A stretch of DNA of 34,692 nucleotides from CAJINA01 sp964647585 (GTDB lineage Bacteria; Desulfobacterota; Desulfobacteria; Desulfobacterales; CAJINA01), in the NCBI GenBank assembly GCA_964647585.1, contig CAZYGG010000041.1, positions 1 through 34,692 on the forward strand. Reading direction: 5' to 3'. Positions 7,967-16,253 of this stretch are shown one piece after another. Within the stretch, counting starts at the first letter, position 1. Each line of letters starts with the position of its first letter. The position numbers and the translations under genes were made by a program. A model generated the notes under the pieces. It made no database searches, was not told the DNA's origin, and saw nothing but the letters and a program-made list of their open reading frames with translations.

Positions 7967-8986
7967 ATGAAAAAGATAAAGGTAGAAAATGCGGTGGGCA
8001 CGGTGCTGGCCCATGACGTCACCCGGATCATCCCCGGAAAATTCAAAGGCGTTGCCTTCAAAAAAGGCCATATCGTCCAGGCCAAGGACATTGACGCGCT
8101 AAAAAAAATTGGTAAACGCCACCTCTATGCCCTGGATTTATCTCCAGCCTGGCTGCATGAAGACGATGCCGCCGTGAGGATCTGTACCGCCATTTGCGGG
8201 GACCATATCACCGGGACCCCGCCGGTTGAAGGCAAATCCAATATGATCTGCCAGACGGACGGTCTGCTGAAAGTCGCCGCAGCCGCGCTGATGCGCCTAA
8301 ACAGCTTGGAAGATATCATCGTATCCACCCTGAAAACCAACACGACCTGCAAAAAAGGCCAGATCGTGGCGGCTACCCGCATTATCCCCTTGACCACCCG
8401 GTGCACGCAGATCGAGCGCCTGGAAACCATCGCGGCGGCCGGGGAACCGGTTTTGAAGGTACTGCCTTTCCGCCCCCTGAAAGTGGGGGCCGTGGTGACC
8501 GGCACGGAGGTGTACCAGGGCGTCATCCACGATGCCTTTGATGAATTCGTCAAACCGACGGTTGTCCGTTACGGTTCCGAGGTCATCCATAAGCTCATCG
8601 TCCCCGACGACACACAGGCCATCGCGGGGGCCATACGGCAGCTGACGGCGGGGGGCTGTGATCTAATTGTCACCACGGGGGGCCTGTCCGTCGATCCGGA
8701 TGATGTTACCAAAGCCGGTATCCTGGAAACCGGGGCGCAACTGGTGGCATATGGCGCACCGGTTCTGCCGGGGGCCATGTTCCTGTATGCCCGCTACGAA
8801 GGCATACCCATCCTCGGCCTGCCGGCCTGCGTGTACTACCACCGGGCGACGGTCTTCAACCTGCTCTTGCCCCGGGTCCTGGCCGGCGAGGTGCTTGCCC
8901 GGGCAGACATTATTGCCATGGGACACGGCGGCCTCTGCCTGAACTGCGAGCAGTGTCAGTTTCCGGTGTGCCCTTTTGGAAAGTAG
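7967..8986 (+). CDS. Molybdopterin-binding protein with Cys-rich C-terminal tail
   Basis: This 339-residue protein has a MoaB/MogA/MoeA-type molybdopterin-binding domain in its C-terminal half: VGAVVTGTEVY near residue 170 and the TTGGLSVDPDD motif near 236-246. The N-terminal half is related to proteins found beside molybdenum hydroxylase genes. The last 16 residues hold four cysteines (324, 327, 330, 335; pattern CxxCxxCxxxxC), which look like a metal or Fe-S site. Context suggests a role in delivering or modifying molybdopterin for the hydroxylase. No strong ribosome site is visible before this ATG. The next gene begins about 45 bases downstream. Confidence 0.85.
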   Translation: MKKIKVENAVGTVLAHDVTRIIPGKFKGVAFKKGHIVQAKDIDALKKIGKRHLYALDLSPAWLHEDDAAVRICTAICGDHITGTPPVEGKSNMICQTDGLLKVAAAALMRLNSLEDIIVSTLKTNTTCKKGQIVAATRIIPLTTRCTQIERLETIAAAGEPVLKVLPFRPLKVGAVVTGTEVYQGVIHDAFDEFVKPTVVRYGSEVIHKLIVPDDTQAIAGAIRQLTAGGCDLIVTTGGLSVDPDDVTKAGILETGAQLVAYGAPVLPGAMFLYARYEGIPILGLPACVYYHRATVFNLLLPRVLAGEVLARADIIAMGHGGLCLNCEQCQFPVCPFGK

Positions 8987-9031
8987 CTTGACTATTTACT
9001 TTGATGCAGCGTCTTGGAGTATAACCCCGAA

Positions 9032-10678
9032 ATGAACAACGCGATCGCAGAAATTATTATCTGTATAAAAGGTGCCGGCGAAATGGCCAGCGCGGTTGCC
9101 TGGCGTCTCTACCAGGCCCATTTTCGGAGGATCTTTATGCTGGAGGTCCCGCAACCGCTGGCTGTCCGCCGCCGGGTCGCCTTCAGCGAAGTGATTTACA
9201 CGGACTGCCAGACCATTGAAGCCGTCACCGCGGTAAAAACCGCAGACATTGCCGCCGCGACCGCCGCCTGGGAAAAGGGTCATATCGCGGTGCTGGTGGA
9301 CCCGGGTGGAGAAACAATTGCCGCCATGCAGCCGGACGTGATCATAGACGCCATTTTGGCTAAGCAAAACCTGGGCACCCAGCGGACCCAGGCCCCGCTG
9401 GTCATTGGTCTGGGCCCGGGATTTGACGCGGGGCAGGATGTGCATACCGTCATTGAAACCAACCGGGGGCATGATCTGGGGCGGATTATTACCAGCGGCC
9501 GGGCCCAGCCCAATACCGGTATCCCCGGCAGTATTGCCGGTTACACCCGCCAGCGCGTATTGCGGGCCCCCCGGGGCGGACAGTTTGAAACCCGGATGGA
9601 CATCGGCCAACCGGTAAAAATTGGAGATGTCATTGGGACTGTCGGCGGCCAGACGGTTTGTGCCGAGATCAACGGCGTCCTCCGGGGGCTGGTCAGGTCC
9701 GGGATTAAAGTGCCGCACAGGATGAAACTGGGCGACATCGACCCCCGCGGCAACGCAGCGTACTGTAACACCATCTCGGACAAGGCCCGGGCTGTTTCGG
9801 GTTCGGTCCTGGAGGCGGTGCTCAGGAAATTTATGGCGCCTTTCGATCCGGAGGCGTCTGCAAAATCCACCCCCGGTGGATCCGGCCGCCCGGTGGATTC
9901 GGCCGCGGTGACGGCCCTTGCCACCGGGGTTGTAAACGGCCGGATCGGGGCTGTTTCCAACGCGATCCGACATGTTGAAAACCAGACCGAGCTTGCCATC
10001 CCCCTGGTCGCAGCCTTGCGCCCGCGCACTGGAAATGCCCATAAAATCGGCATCACCGGGCCACCCGGCGTGGGCAAAAGCACGTTCATCAGCCGCCTGG
10101 TCGGCCTGTTTCGATCGGCAGGCGAGTCCGTCGGTGTCATCGCGGTTGATCCCAGCAGCCCTGCCACCGGGGGAGCGCTTCTGGGGGATCGTCTCCGCAT
10201 GCAGGCAGTGGCCCGGGACCCCGGTGTCTTCATCCGCAGTATGGCTACCCGGGGAAAATCTGGCGGTCTGGCTCGCCAGGCTGCCGCGGTGGCCGACATT
10301 CTGGATGCCGCAGGCAAGACCATCATCCTTTTTGAGACGGTTGGTGTCGGGCAAGGCGACTTTGATATTATTTCCATGGCCGATACCGTCATCACACTGG
10401 CCATGCCCGGCGCAGGTGATGTTATCCAGGCCATGAAGGCCGGTTTGATGGAAATAGGTGATATCCTGGTTGTTCACAAGGCTGATCTGCCGGGTGCCGG
10501 CCAAATGCAGGCCGACCTGGAACTGGTTTCGGGAATGCGCACGCACCCGGATAAGTGGCAGCGTAAAGTCTGGCTGGTCGATTCAAAAAAAGGGACTGGC
10601 CTGGAACCGGTTTACAATGATATTAAAGCACATTTGGAATATTTGCAGGCCAATCGCGCCGAAGGGAACGGTTCGTAG
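9032..10678 (+). CDS. yqeB: YqeB-MeaB fusion: selenium-dependent Mo hydroxylase maturation protein with GTPase domain
   Basis: This protein (548 residues from ATG 9032; an alternative TTG lies at 9014) joins two families. Residues about 1-265 are YqeB (EF2563 family), starting with IKGAGEMASAVAWRLY and containing VIGLGPGF and EINGVLRG segments; YqeB is tied genomically to selenium-dependent molybdenum hydroxylases. After a Gly/Ser/Pro linker, residues about 290-540 are a MeaB/ArgK-type G3E GTPase: Walker A GPPGVGKS (about 343-350), VDPSSPATGGALLGDR, ETVGVGQ (435-441) and PGAGD. The G4 motif is HKAD (482-485) instead of NKxD. MeaB proteins guard metallocofactor loading of B12 mutases; here the domain may drive Mo/Se cofactor insertion (inference). 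xdhC begins 2 bases after the stop. Confidence 0.88.
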   Translation: MNNAIAEIIICIKGAGEMASAVAWRLYQAHFRRIFMLEVPQPLAVRRRVAFSEVIYTDCQTIEAVTAVKTADIAAATAAWEKGHIAVLVDPGGETIAAMQPDVIIDAILAKQNLGTQRTQAPLVIGLGPGFDAGQDVHTVIETNRGHDLGRIITSGRAQPNTGIPGSIAGYTRQRVLRAPRGGQFETRMDIGQPVKIGDVIGTVGGQTVCAEINGVLRGLVRSGIKVPHRMKLGDIDPRGNAAYCNTISDKARAVSGSVLEAVLRKFMAPFDPEASAKSTPGGSGRPVDSAAVTALATGVVNGRIGAVSNAIRHVENQTELAIPLVAALRPRTGNAHKIGITGPPGVGKSTFISRLVGLFRSAGESVGVIAVDPSSPATGGALLGDRLRMQAVARDPGVFIRSMATRGKSGGLARQAAAVADILDAAGKTIILFETVGVGQGDFDIISMADTVITLAMPGAGDVIQAMKAGLMEIGDILVVHKADLPGAGQMQADLELVSGMRTHPDKWQRKVWLVDSKKGTGLEPVYNDIKAHLEYLQANRAEGNGS

Positions 10679-10680
10679 AC

Positions 10681-11766
10681 ATGCCCAATATCTTCCTGGA
10701 ATCCAACCGGCATCTTGGCAAGGGTCACAAGATCGTGCTGGCAACAATTATTCGCCGGCAGGGCTCGACTCCGCGCCAGGCCGGTACACGTTGCCTGGTA
10801 CTGGCCGACGGCACGCTCGTGGGAACGATTGGCGGCGGCCTGCTGGAATTCAAGGTTATCCAAAAAGCCAGAGAGGTTCTTCAGGCGGGAAAAAGCGCCC
10901 TCCTGGAATTTCGGCTGTCCGGCCAGGATGTCGCCCATACGGATATGCTCTGCGGCGGCACGGTGGATGTCTACCTGGAACCGTTGTTCCCTGAACAGAA
11001 GGAAACGGCAGCCCTGTTCCGGGAAGTGGCGGCCACCATAGAGGACCACGCTACCGGTGTCCTGCTGACCCGCATTGCCCAAGGCACCCCGGCCAATGAT
11101 CCGTCCGGTCGACTTTTTATCAGGGCCGACGGTACGCTGCCGGAAAACAGCGGCAAGTGGGCGACCCTGCCCGGTATGCCCCGGCGCTTTCTCGAACTTA
11201 AAGGCCCGCGGACTTTTGAAGACGATTTTACCCAGCCGGTGATATACGCGGAACCCATCGTGCCGGATGACCGCCTCTACATTTTCGGCGCCGGGCATAT
11301 CTCCACTTTTCTGGCACCCCTGGCGCAATCGGCGGGTTTCGGGGTCTGGGTTCTCGACGACCGGGAAGAATTTGCCAACCCCCAGCGTTTTCCATCCATC
11401 GAAAAAGTGCTTGCCATCCCCTTTGGGGAGGCGTTCACGCAGGTCCGGGTCACACCGGCGGCCTATATCGTCATCCTCACGCGGGGACATGCTTTCGATC
11501 TACAATTACTCCGGGAAGCTCTGGGAACAGAGGCCGGCTACATCGGCATGATCGGCAGCCGCAAAAAACGGAACCTGATCTATGGCACCCTGCGGGGGGA
11601 AGGTGTTTCCCAGGCGCGCTTAGATCAGGTATATTCACCCATCGGGCTGCCCATCGGCGCCCAGACACCGGAACAGATCGCGGTGAGCATCGTCGCCGAG
11701 TTGATCCAGGTTAGAAGTCAAAAATGTCTACCACCGGAGGATCATAAAGAAGCTGGCCCAGAATAG
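10681..11766 (+). CDS. xdhC: XdhC/CoxI family maturation protein
   Basis: This 361-residue protein belongs to the XdhC family, which binds molybdenum cofactor and helps its sulfuration and insertion into xanthine-dehydrogenase-type enzymes. The N-terminal XdhC_CoxI domain shows GSTPRQAGTRCLVL (28-41), GTIGGGLLE (48-56) and LCGGT (C91). The C-terminal domain is a Rossmann fold with the FGAGHIS dinucleotide loop near 202 and IGMIGSRKKR. It begins 2 bases after the YqeB-MeaB stop, so the two are surely co-transcribed. In a selenium system XdhC might handle selenation rather than sulfuration (inference). Its last 56 bases overlap the convergent yqeC gene. Confidence 0.93.
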   Translation: MPNIFLESNRHLGKGHKIVLATIIRRQGSTPRQAGTRCLVLADGTLVGTIGGGLLEFKVIQKAREVLQAGKSALLEFRLSGQDVAHTDMLCGGTVDVYLEPLFPEQKETAALFREVAATIEDHATGVLLTRIAQGTPANDPSGRLFIRADGTLPENSGKWATLPGMPRRFLELKGPRTFEDDFTQPVIYAEPIVPDDRLYIFGAGHISTFLAPLAQSAGFGVWVLDDREEFANPQRFPSIEKVLAIPFGEAFTQVRVTPAAYIVILTRGHAFDLQLLREALGTEAGYIGMIGSRKKRNLIYGTLRGEGVSQARLDQVYSPIGLPIGAQTPEQIAVSIVAELIQVRSQKCLPPEDHKEAGPE

Positions 11767-12502
11767 ACCGTTCAAGCCGGGATATCCGTTCCCGATCGGC
11801 AAGAGCCGCAATGACCTGATAGCCGGCTTCCAGGCACTCCGGAGTTTCGGCCTGATTCAAAAAGGCAATCTGCCTGGCATGGGGGGGGCTGCCCTTGAAA
11901 ATACCACCCTTACAACAAAAACTGGCCGCGATGGCGGCGGCCGTTATCGTATCGCCCGCTTCAAGTCCGGTAAGACTGGCAAACAACGGCAGCCTGAAGA
12001 CCCATTGATCTGTCAGGGGCTTCCCAAAGGCTGTCAGGCCGGCCATGCCGACAACACATTCACAACAATCGGGAACGACCGGCTCATGCACGTCGGGAGT
12101 TTTTAAAGGCCGCCGGAAAGCACCATCCGCCTCAACTATTATCCAATCAAACAGGTTCGCCTGCCAAAGGCGATCGATGTCCCGGGCTTCAAAACCGATG
12201 AGCTTGCCGGCAGACCCATTCCGGGCGGCGGTGATGGGCAAGCGCGCTTCCCGACTGTCACCGGCCCGGTCTAACAGGGCCCCCACCGAACCCGTTATAA
12301 TTTCGGACGAGTTCCGGGCGGCCTCCTGTTCACTGATCTTGGTTGTCGTTGTTGTCAGGACCCGGTCGCCGGAGGCCGCCAGTTCCCGGGCCAACCGGAA
12401 CATCAGGCTGGTTTTGCCGCCGGCTCCGACCAGGCAGATGACAGCACCCTGATCAAGTAAGAGGGCCTGACGCAGGGTTATGTCTGTCCGTATGGTGTTC
12501 AT
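11711..12502 (-). CDS. yqeC: YqeC family selenium-cofactor biosynthesis protein
   Basis: This 263-residue protein belongs to the YqeC family, whose genes co-occur with yqeB, selD and molybdenum hydroxylases. It has a P-loop-like VGAGGKTS motif (25-32), a TTTTTKI segment near 51, the IIVEADGAFRRPLK segment near 121-134 (an acidic, Mg/nucleotide-type motif) and a C-terminal ILxQLLYDPPV. Biochemical role is not established; ATP or GTP use is inferred from the P-loop. It is on the strand opposite yqeB-xdhC and overlaps xdhC tail to tail by 56 bases. Together with the fusion gene it is the main argument that the upstream hydroxylase carries selenium. Confidence 0.88.
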   Translation of the reverse strand: MNTIRTDITLRQALLLDQGAVICLVGAGGKTSLMFRLARELAASGDRVLTTTTTKISEQEAARNSSEIITGSVGALLDRAGDSREARLPITAARNGSAGKLIGFEARDIDRLWQANLFDWIIVEADGAFRRPLKTPDVHEPVVPDCCECVVGMAGLTAFGKPLTDQWVFRLPLFASLTGLEAGDTITAAAIAASFCCKGGIFKGSPPHARQIAFLNQAETPECLEAGYQVIAALADRERISRLERSILGQLLYDPPVVDIFDF

Positions 12503-12777
12503 AGAAAATCATATCCAAAAGAAAACTTCCGGGCACCCCCAACCGGCAATCAAATCAGCGTGATAGGGTTTTCATTTTTACCCGCCACCTGATATCCATA
12601 ATCTCTATAAACCCTCATGCAATGGGAAACTTCCATGAAAAACCTTGCAAACCGTTCTCTCCGATCAATATTTATGAAAATCCAAAGCTGCAATGTATTT
12701 TAGTAAAGTTTTGGATGCGGGTCTTTCACAACGCCCTTACCTTCAGTCTTCAGCCGTAACCTTTTACCTGATGAAAG

Positions 12778-13296
12778 CTACTGGCCTGTCAGGCGCGCGG
12801 CGATGCTGCCGGCGATTGCAAAAATTCCCGCAGCCGTCTGTTTGTCCGCACCATACCCCGAAACGGTTACCTGGTAAGATCCTTTATAAAAATTGAGATA
12901 GTAATCCTCAAAAAGAGCCGCCTCGCCGAAATCCGCCGCGCGGCCGCCAGCGCCCGCCTTTTGTGAATACACTTCCCGGGCCAGCGCCGGTGTCTTCATC
13001 TGGTAGATTTCAAGGTTGATGTGCTTGCCCGCGGGGCTCTGGTAAGAAGCAAAGACCGCCCGCCGAAAACCGAGCCGCAGGTAAAGTTCGGCCCCCCCGT
13101 TAATAACCGTAAACAGCTGATTTCCCATGGCTGTCATAGGCGGTTCCAACACGATCCAGCCTTCCGGCGGCTCGGTCAGGGCGACGAGGTCAACCCCGGC
13201 GGTGGTCTGCCTGGCATCCCCCGCAGATGCGGCCGTCACCAGTATCAGGCAATAGGCTATTGCCAGCGTGCTTATCAGTAACTGTCTTCTTTGCAT
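12778..13296 (-). CDS. DUF6599-like exported protein
   Basis: This 172-residue protein has an N-terminal signal peptide (hydrophobic residues about 8-23, ASA cleavage near 25) and a mature domain similar to DUF6599 proteins, for which no function is known. A conserved-looking core includes YLRLGFRRAVFASYQ and LEIYQMKTPALAREVYS. AGAGG lies upstream of the ATG. It starts 14 bases after the stop of the DUF362 gene on the same strand, so the two probably form an operon of exported proteins; this association supports the family call. Confidence 0.7.
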   Translation of the reverse strand: MQRRQLLISTLAIAYCLILVTAASAGDARQTTAGVDLVALTEPPEGWIVLEPPMTAMGNQLFTVINGGAELYLRLGFRRAVFASYQSPAGKHINLEIYQMKTPALAREVYSQKAGAGGRAADFGEAALFEDYYLNFYKGSYQVTVSGYGADKQTAAGIFAIAGSIAARLTGQ

Positions 13297-13310
13297 GGCG
13301 CCTCTTGGGG

Positions 13311-14252
13311 CTATAGTTCAACTTCACTGATGTTCAATTTGTCGAGCCGCATCTCTCCCAGGCGGTGTCCGGCTGCCTTGGAATTCGTGAGAATGTCCGC
13401 CGGTTGATGCCCCAGCAGGGTGCAGCAATACGCATCCAGACTCACCGCGTTGGTCGCGGCCACAACTTTCTCCGGTTTCACTATCTTGCCCGGACCATAG
13501 GGACCGTTTTCCGTAATCCCCGCCGTGGCATCCGAGATACACAGGTCGGGCTGCCTGACCAGGTTGAGATCGGCGATACACTGACTCAGGTGGTCCACAT
13601 CACCGTAAAAGCCGAACTCCAGGGCGCCGCCAAAGTGAAAATAGCTGTTGGTGGAAAAAGGGCACAGGCCCATCATGTTTTTCAACGCCCCGGAATAATG
13701 AACACCGTCGTGGTGCTTGGCGATGGAAACGTTTATGAATGTATCACATCCCAGCAGGTCCTTGTTGACCTTGGCATTTTTCAGCTTGATACCGCCCTTG
13801 ATTGCAATCTTCTCCCGGTCACCGCTTTCATATTTGAGCAGTTTCATCTCCCGGGTAAACCTGGCTGCCAGGTCTGTCCTGCCCCAGTAGCCCCGGTGCG
13901 GATCTTTCAGATACCGGATTTCCCGGGCACCGGCATCGGCGCATAATTTCACCACCGCCAGGGTAATATCGGGATTCACGGATGCCCCGAAGTTTTTAAA
14001 AGGCGAATTGACCAGCAGACCGACCGTGTCACCCTGGCTGACAAAGGCGCCGATACCTCCTATTTTCTCTATCGCCAATACTGTATTTGCGTAAAAATCC
14101 CGGCCTTTTACGGACACAATGTCACTTTGCTGGCCGGCATGGAGCACAGCCGGACAATCCATGAGATGCCGCAAAGCACCCTCTCCCACCAGTGAGACCG
14201 CTCCCGCTGCAGCGCTTTTTTTTAGAAACGACCTGCGTGTCAATTTTTTCAT
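13311..14252 (-). CDS. DUF362 domain protein with Tat signal
   Basis: This 313-residue protein starts at ATG 14252, preceded by GGAGGCC; a longer upstream frame is not supported. It begins with a twin-arginine signal (LTRRSFLKKSAAAGAVSLV), implying export folded, possibly with a cofactor. The rest matches DUF362: VLLVNSPFKNFGA-like segment, DIRYLKDPHRG region, INVSIAKHHDG and KNMMGLCPF. No ferredoxin-type cluster motif is visible, so it is the cluster-less form. It is followed by the DUF6599-like gene. Function is unknown. Confidence 0.85.
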   Translation of the reverse strand: MKKLTRRSFLKKSAAAGAVSLVGEGALRHLMDCPAVLHAGQQSDIVSVKGRDFYANTVLAIEKIGGIGAFVSQGDTVGLLVNSPFKNFGASVNPDITLAVVKLCADAGAREIRYLKDPHRGYWGRTDLAARFTREMKLLKYESGDREKIAIKGGIKLKNAKVNKDLLGCDTFINVSIAKHHDGVHYSGALKNMMGLCPFSTNSYFHFGGALEFGFYGDVDHLSQCIADLNLVRQPDLCISDATAGITENGPYGPGKIVKPEKVVAATNAVSLDAYCCTLLGHQPADILTNSKAAGHRLGEMRLDKLNISEVEL

Positions 14253-14566
14253 TGGGCCTCCTTTACCGAGGGGTCCGGTAATGAAATATGTAAACATCCT
14301 GGCCCGGAGGGCCAAACTTTGGATTGCCGCTTGAGGGAGCGTCTGACCAAAGCGCTCTGGTGGTACCTGGCCGGATTCAGGCCGCAAACATTGAAAACTT
14401 TATCATCTTTTGCCTCCAAGCAAAACACCCAGTATCCGATTTTTCGATCGGAACTTGTGCCAGGGGATCTGATGCTATATAAATCGACAGGCTTAAGGGA
14501 AATGGAAAACAGGCTCCCAACAGAAAAAGGTCTAGGGGTGGCGACGACCAATCGGGTAATGACATC
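14253..14566. other. Intergenic region between divergent DUF362 and DUF374 genes
   Basis: No convincing gene is present. Bases 14295-14322 (CATCCTGGCCCGGAGGGCC then AACTTTGG) match 31486-31513 in 26 of 28 positions, a short palindrome-bearing repeat. An 83-codon plus-strand frame (14319-14570) has no homology that I recognise and no good ribosome site. The region should hold the two divergent promoters, but none is clear. Confidence 0.5.
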
Positions 14567-15217
14567 TTGAAACTCAAATTGAAAAAGCTGCTTAAATCAG
14601 AGCTGTTCATCTCCTTTATTTACCGGTTTATCCGGGTCTATGCGTGGACGTTGCGGCTGCGCATAGAAAACGAAGATAAATGGCTGGCCCATATCCGGGG
14701 CGGAGGTTCTGTTTTGCTCTGTGCCTGGCACCAGCAGTTCTTTGCCGCCATCCGCCCTTTTCAAAACTATGCATTTTTCAGTCCCAGCATCATGATCAGC
14801 CGCAGCAATGACGGCGCCATCATCGCCGGGGTAGCCGAACGAACCGGCTGGCACACGGTCCGGGGTTCTTCTTCAAAGGGGGGCAAAACGGCCCTGCGCA
14901 ATGTCATCGTCAGCCTCAACAGGTCAAAACTGGCCGCCCATATCGTGGATGGACCGCAAGGACCGGCTGGCAAGGTCAAGGCCGGCGTCATTCGCCTGGC
15001 ACACCTTACCGACAGCGTAATCGTACCTTTTTACGTGTCTGCGGAAAAGGGGTGGTATTTCAACAGCTGGGACCGGTTCCTGCTGCCCAAACCCTTCTCA
15101 AAGGTTCATCTGCGTTTCGGTGAATTGCTGAAATTCGACCGGACCAAAGATCCCGCCCGGTTTGAAGAACAACGCGCCCGATTGGAAAAAATCATGCTTC
15201 CCGGTCTAGTACCTTAA
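14567..15217 (+). CDS. DUF374 lysophospholipid acyltransferase-like protein
   Basis: This 216-residue protein resembles DUF374 members of the glycerolipid acyltransferase superfamily, which act on lipid A-like or phospholipid acceptors at the inner membrane. Landmarks are AWHQQFF (43-50 region) in place of the HxxxxD box, SRSNDGAIIAGV, RGSSSKGGKTAL, and VDGPQGPAGKVKAG. The start is a TTG with a basic, Lys-rich N terminus; no strong ribosome site is visible, so the start is uncertain. Length is typical. It stands alone, convergent with the sigma factor gene. Confidence 0.85.
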   Translation: MKLKLKKLLKSELFISFIYRFIRVYAWTLRLRIENEDKWLAHIRGGGSVLLCAWHQQFFAAIRPFQNYAFFSPSIMISRSNDGAIIAGVAERTGWHTVRGSSSKGGKTALRNVIVSLNRSKLAAHIVDGPQGPAGKVKAGVIRLAHLTDSVIVPFYVSAEKGWYFNSWDRFLLPKPFSKVHLRFGELLKFDRTKDPARFEEQRARLEKIMLPGLVP

Positions 15218-15279
15218 AACCGGCCTCAGACATCCAGCTTGAACCCGCGCATATAATCATTCAGGGCATTTTTTCCGTT

Positions 15280-15846
15280 TTATAACTTTCCAGCAACATG
15301 CGCCCTCTCTACAGGTTCACACACCAGGATATTGCGTTCATCTTTTTCAAACCGGCACTCCAGTTCAAGAATACCCTTTAATTTCCGGCGGGCCCGGTGC
15401 AGCCGGGTCTTGACATTCCCGGGGCTGATCGCAAGGATAGCCGCGATTTCCTTGTGCCGGAACCCCATGACATCGTACATGATCAAGACGCTTTTCAAGT
15501 TCTCGGGCAAACGGTCGACCTTGTCCTGGACACACCGGTTCATCTGGTGCAGCTCGAGTTTCTTGTCAGGCGGCATGACGTCCTGGATCTTGACCTGACC
15601 GGCCAGCTTACGCCCGTTTTGAAGCTCTTTTTTCGTATTGCGGAAATGGTCCTGGCACAGGTTATAGGCGATGCGGAATATCCAGGCTGAAATTTTGGCC
15701 GGGTCATTCAAACTTGCGAGGTTTCTCTGGACCTTCTCGAACGTATCCTGGGTAATGTCATCCGCGACCCATTCGTCCTTAACAAAAGAGATCGCGAACT
15801 TACGGACGTTTTCATGGTACTCGTAATAAATATCCCAGAATTCCAT
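15280..15846 (-). CDS. ECF-type RNA polymerase sigma factor with Cys-containing tail
   Basis: This 188-residue protein has a region 2 (WVADDITQDTFEKVQRN, about 27-43; KISAWIFRIAYN) and a region 4 helix-turn-helix (LPENLKSVLIMYDV then EIAAILAISPGNVKTRLHRARRKLK). Only regions 2 and 4 are present, so it is an ECF sigma factor. A C-terminal extension carries two cysteines (ECRFEKDERNILVCEP), possibly a redox or metal switch. No anti-sigma gene is adjacent. It follows the AhpD-like gene by 30 bases, and both lie after cobT on the same strand. Confidence 0.92.
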   Translation of the reverse strand: MEFWDIYYEYHENVRKFAISFVKDEWVADDITQDTFEKVQRNLASLNDPAKISAWIFRIAYNLCQDHFRNTKKELQNGRKLAGQVKIQDVMPPDKKLELHQMNRCVQDKVDRLPENLKSVLIMYDVMGFRHKEIAAILAISPGNVKTRLHRARRKLKGILELECRFEKDERNILVCEPVERAHVAGKL

Positions 15847-15876
15847 AGGCCTGTCCTGAACGCGTTCGGCTACGCT

Positions 15877-16191
15877 CTAACCAACACAGCTTTTCACAGA
15901 ATCTGTGCCGGTACATCCGCAGGGCTGTTGTGAAAGCTCGTCATATGCCTCGAAATCGGTGCCTATCAATTCATCTATAGACGATTTTATGGCTAAATGC
16001 GCCCCTTTTTTTACGATGGACGCCAGCTGGGCAGCCCCCTGGATCTCTTTTTCGGTCAATCCGGCCTGATGGGCTTTCTCGTAGAGATGCTCAAAGCAGG
16101 GAATGCAGTTGGCGGCCGTAGCGGCCCCCAGGCAGATAAGGGTTACGATCTTTTCATCATTGAAAATGTCTTTGGCTTCGGTGGTTTCCAT
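15877..16191 (-). CDS. AhpD/carboxymuconolactone decarboxylase-like protein
   Basis: This 104-residue protein has the AhpD signature CxxCxxH (C29, C32, H35) in an all-helical context, as in peroxidase-type or disulfide-reducing AhpD-like proteins. The C-terminal tail has extra cysteines (QPCGCTGTD and SCVG), unusual for the fold. A GGAGG ribosome site precedes the ATG and lies within an inverted repeat (AGGCAGCC near the ATG with GGCTGCCT 38 bases upstream). Its position directly before an ECF sigma gene suggests a redox-sensing partnership (inference). Confidence 0.85.
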   Translation of the reverse strand: METTEAKDIFNDEKIVTLICLGAATAANCIPCFEHLYEKAHQAGLTEKEIQGAAQLASIVKKGAHLAIKSSIDELIGTDFEAYDELSQQPCGCTGTDSVKSCVG

Positions 16192-16193
16192 GT

Positions 16194-16247
16194 GGCTGCC
16201 TCCATCCTGTCAAGATTAATATTACCTGTATGACGGTGAAGGCAGCC
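16194..16247 (-). promoter_or_regulatory. Candidate Shine-Dalgarno-masking inverted repeat before the AhpD-like gene
   Basis: On the minus strand GGCTGCCT (16247-16240) and AGGCAGCC (16201-16194) are perfect complements; the second arm overlaps the GGAGG ribosome site and ends 2 bases before the ATG. Pairing would hide the site. The stem is 8 bp with a loop of about 38 bases, so it is only a candidate. Confidence 0.3.
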
Positions 16248-16253
16248 AAAAGG

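Noticed and set aside
14319..14570. 83-codon plus-strand frame before the DUF374 gene
   Set aside because: No ribosome site, no recognisable domain, and its start lies in a dispersed repeat. It could be an overlooked small gene, but evidence is insufficient.
15280..15846. ECF41-type sigma factor
   Set aside because: An AhpD-like neighbour suggested ECF41, but the sigma has no SnoaL-like C-terminal domain, only a short Cys-bearing tail.
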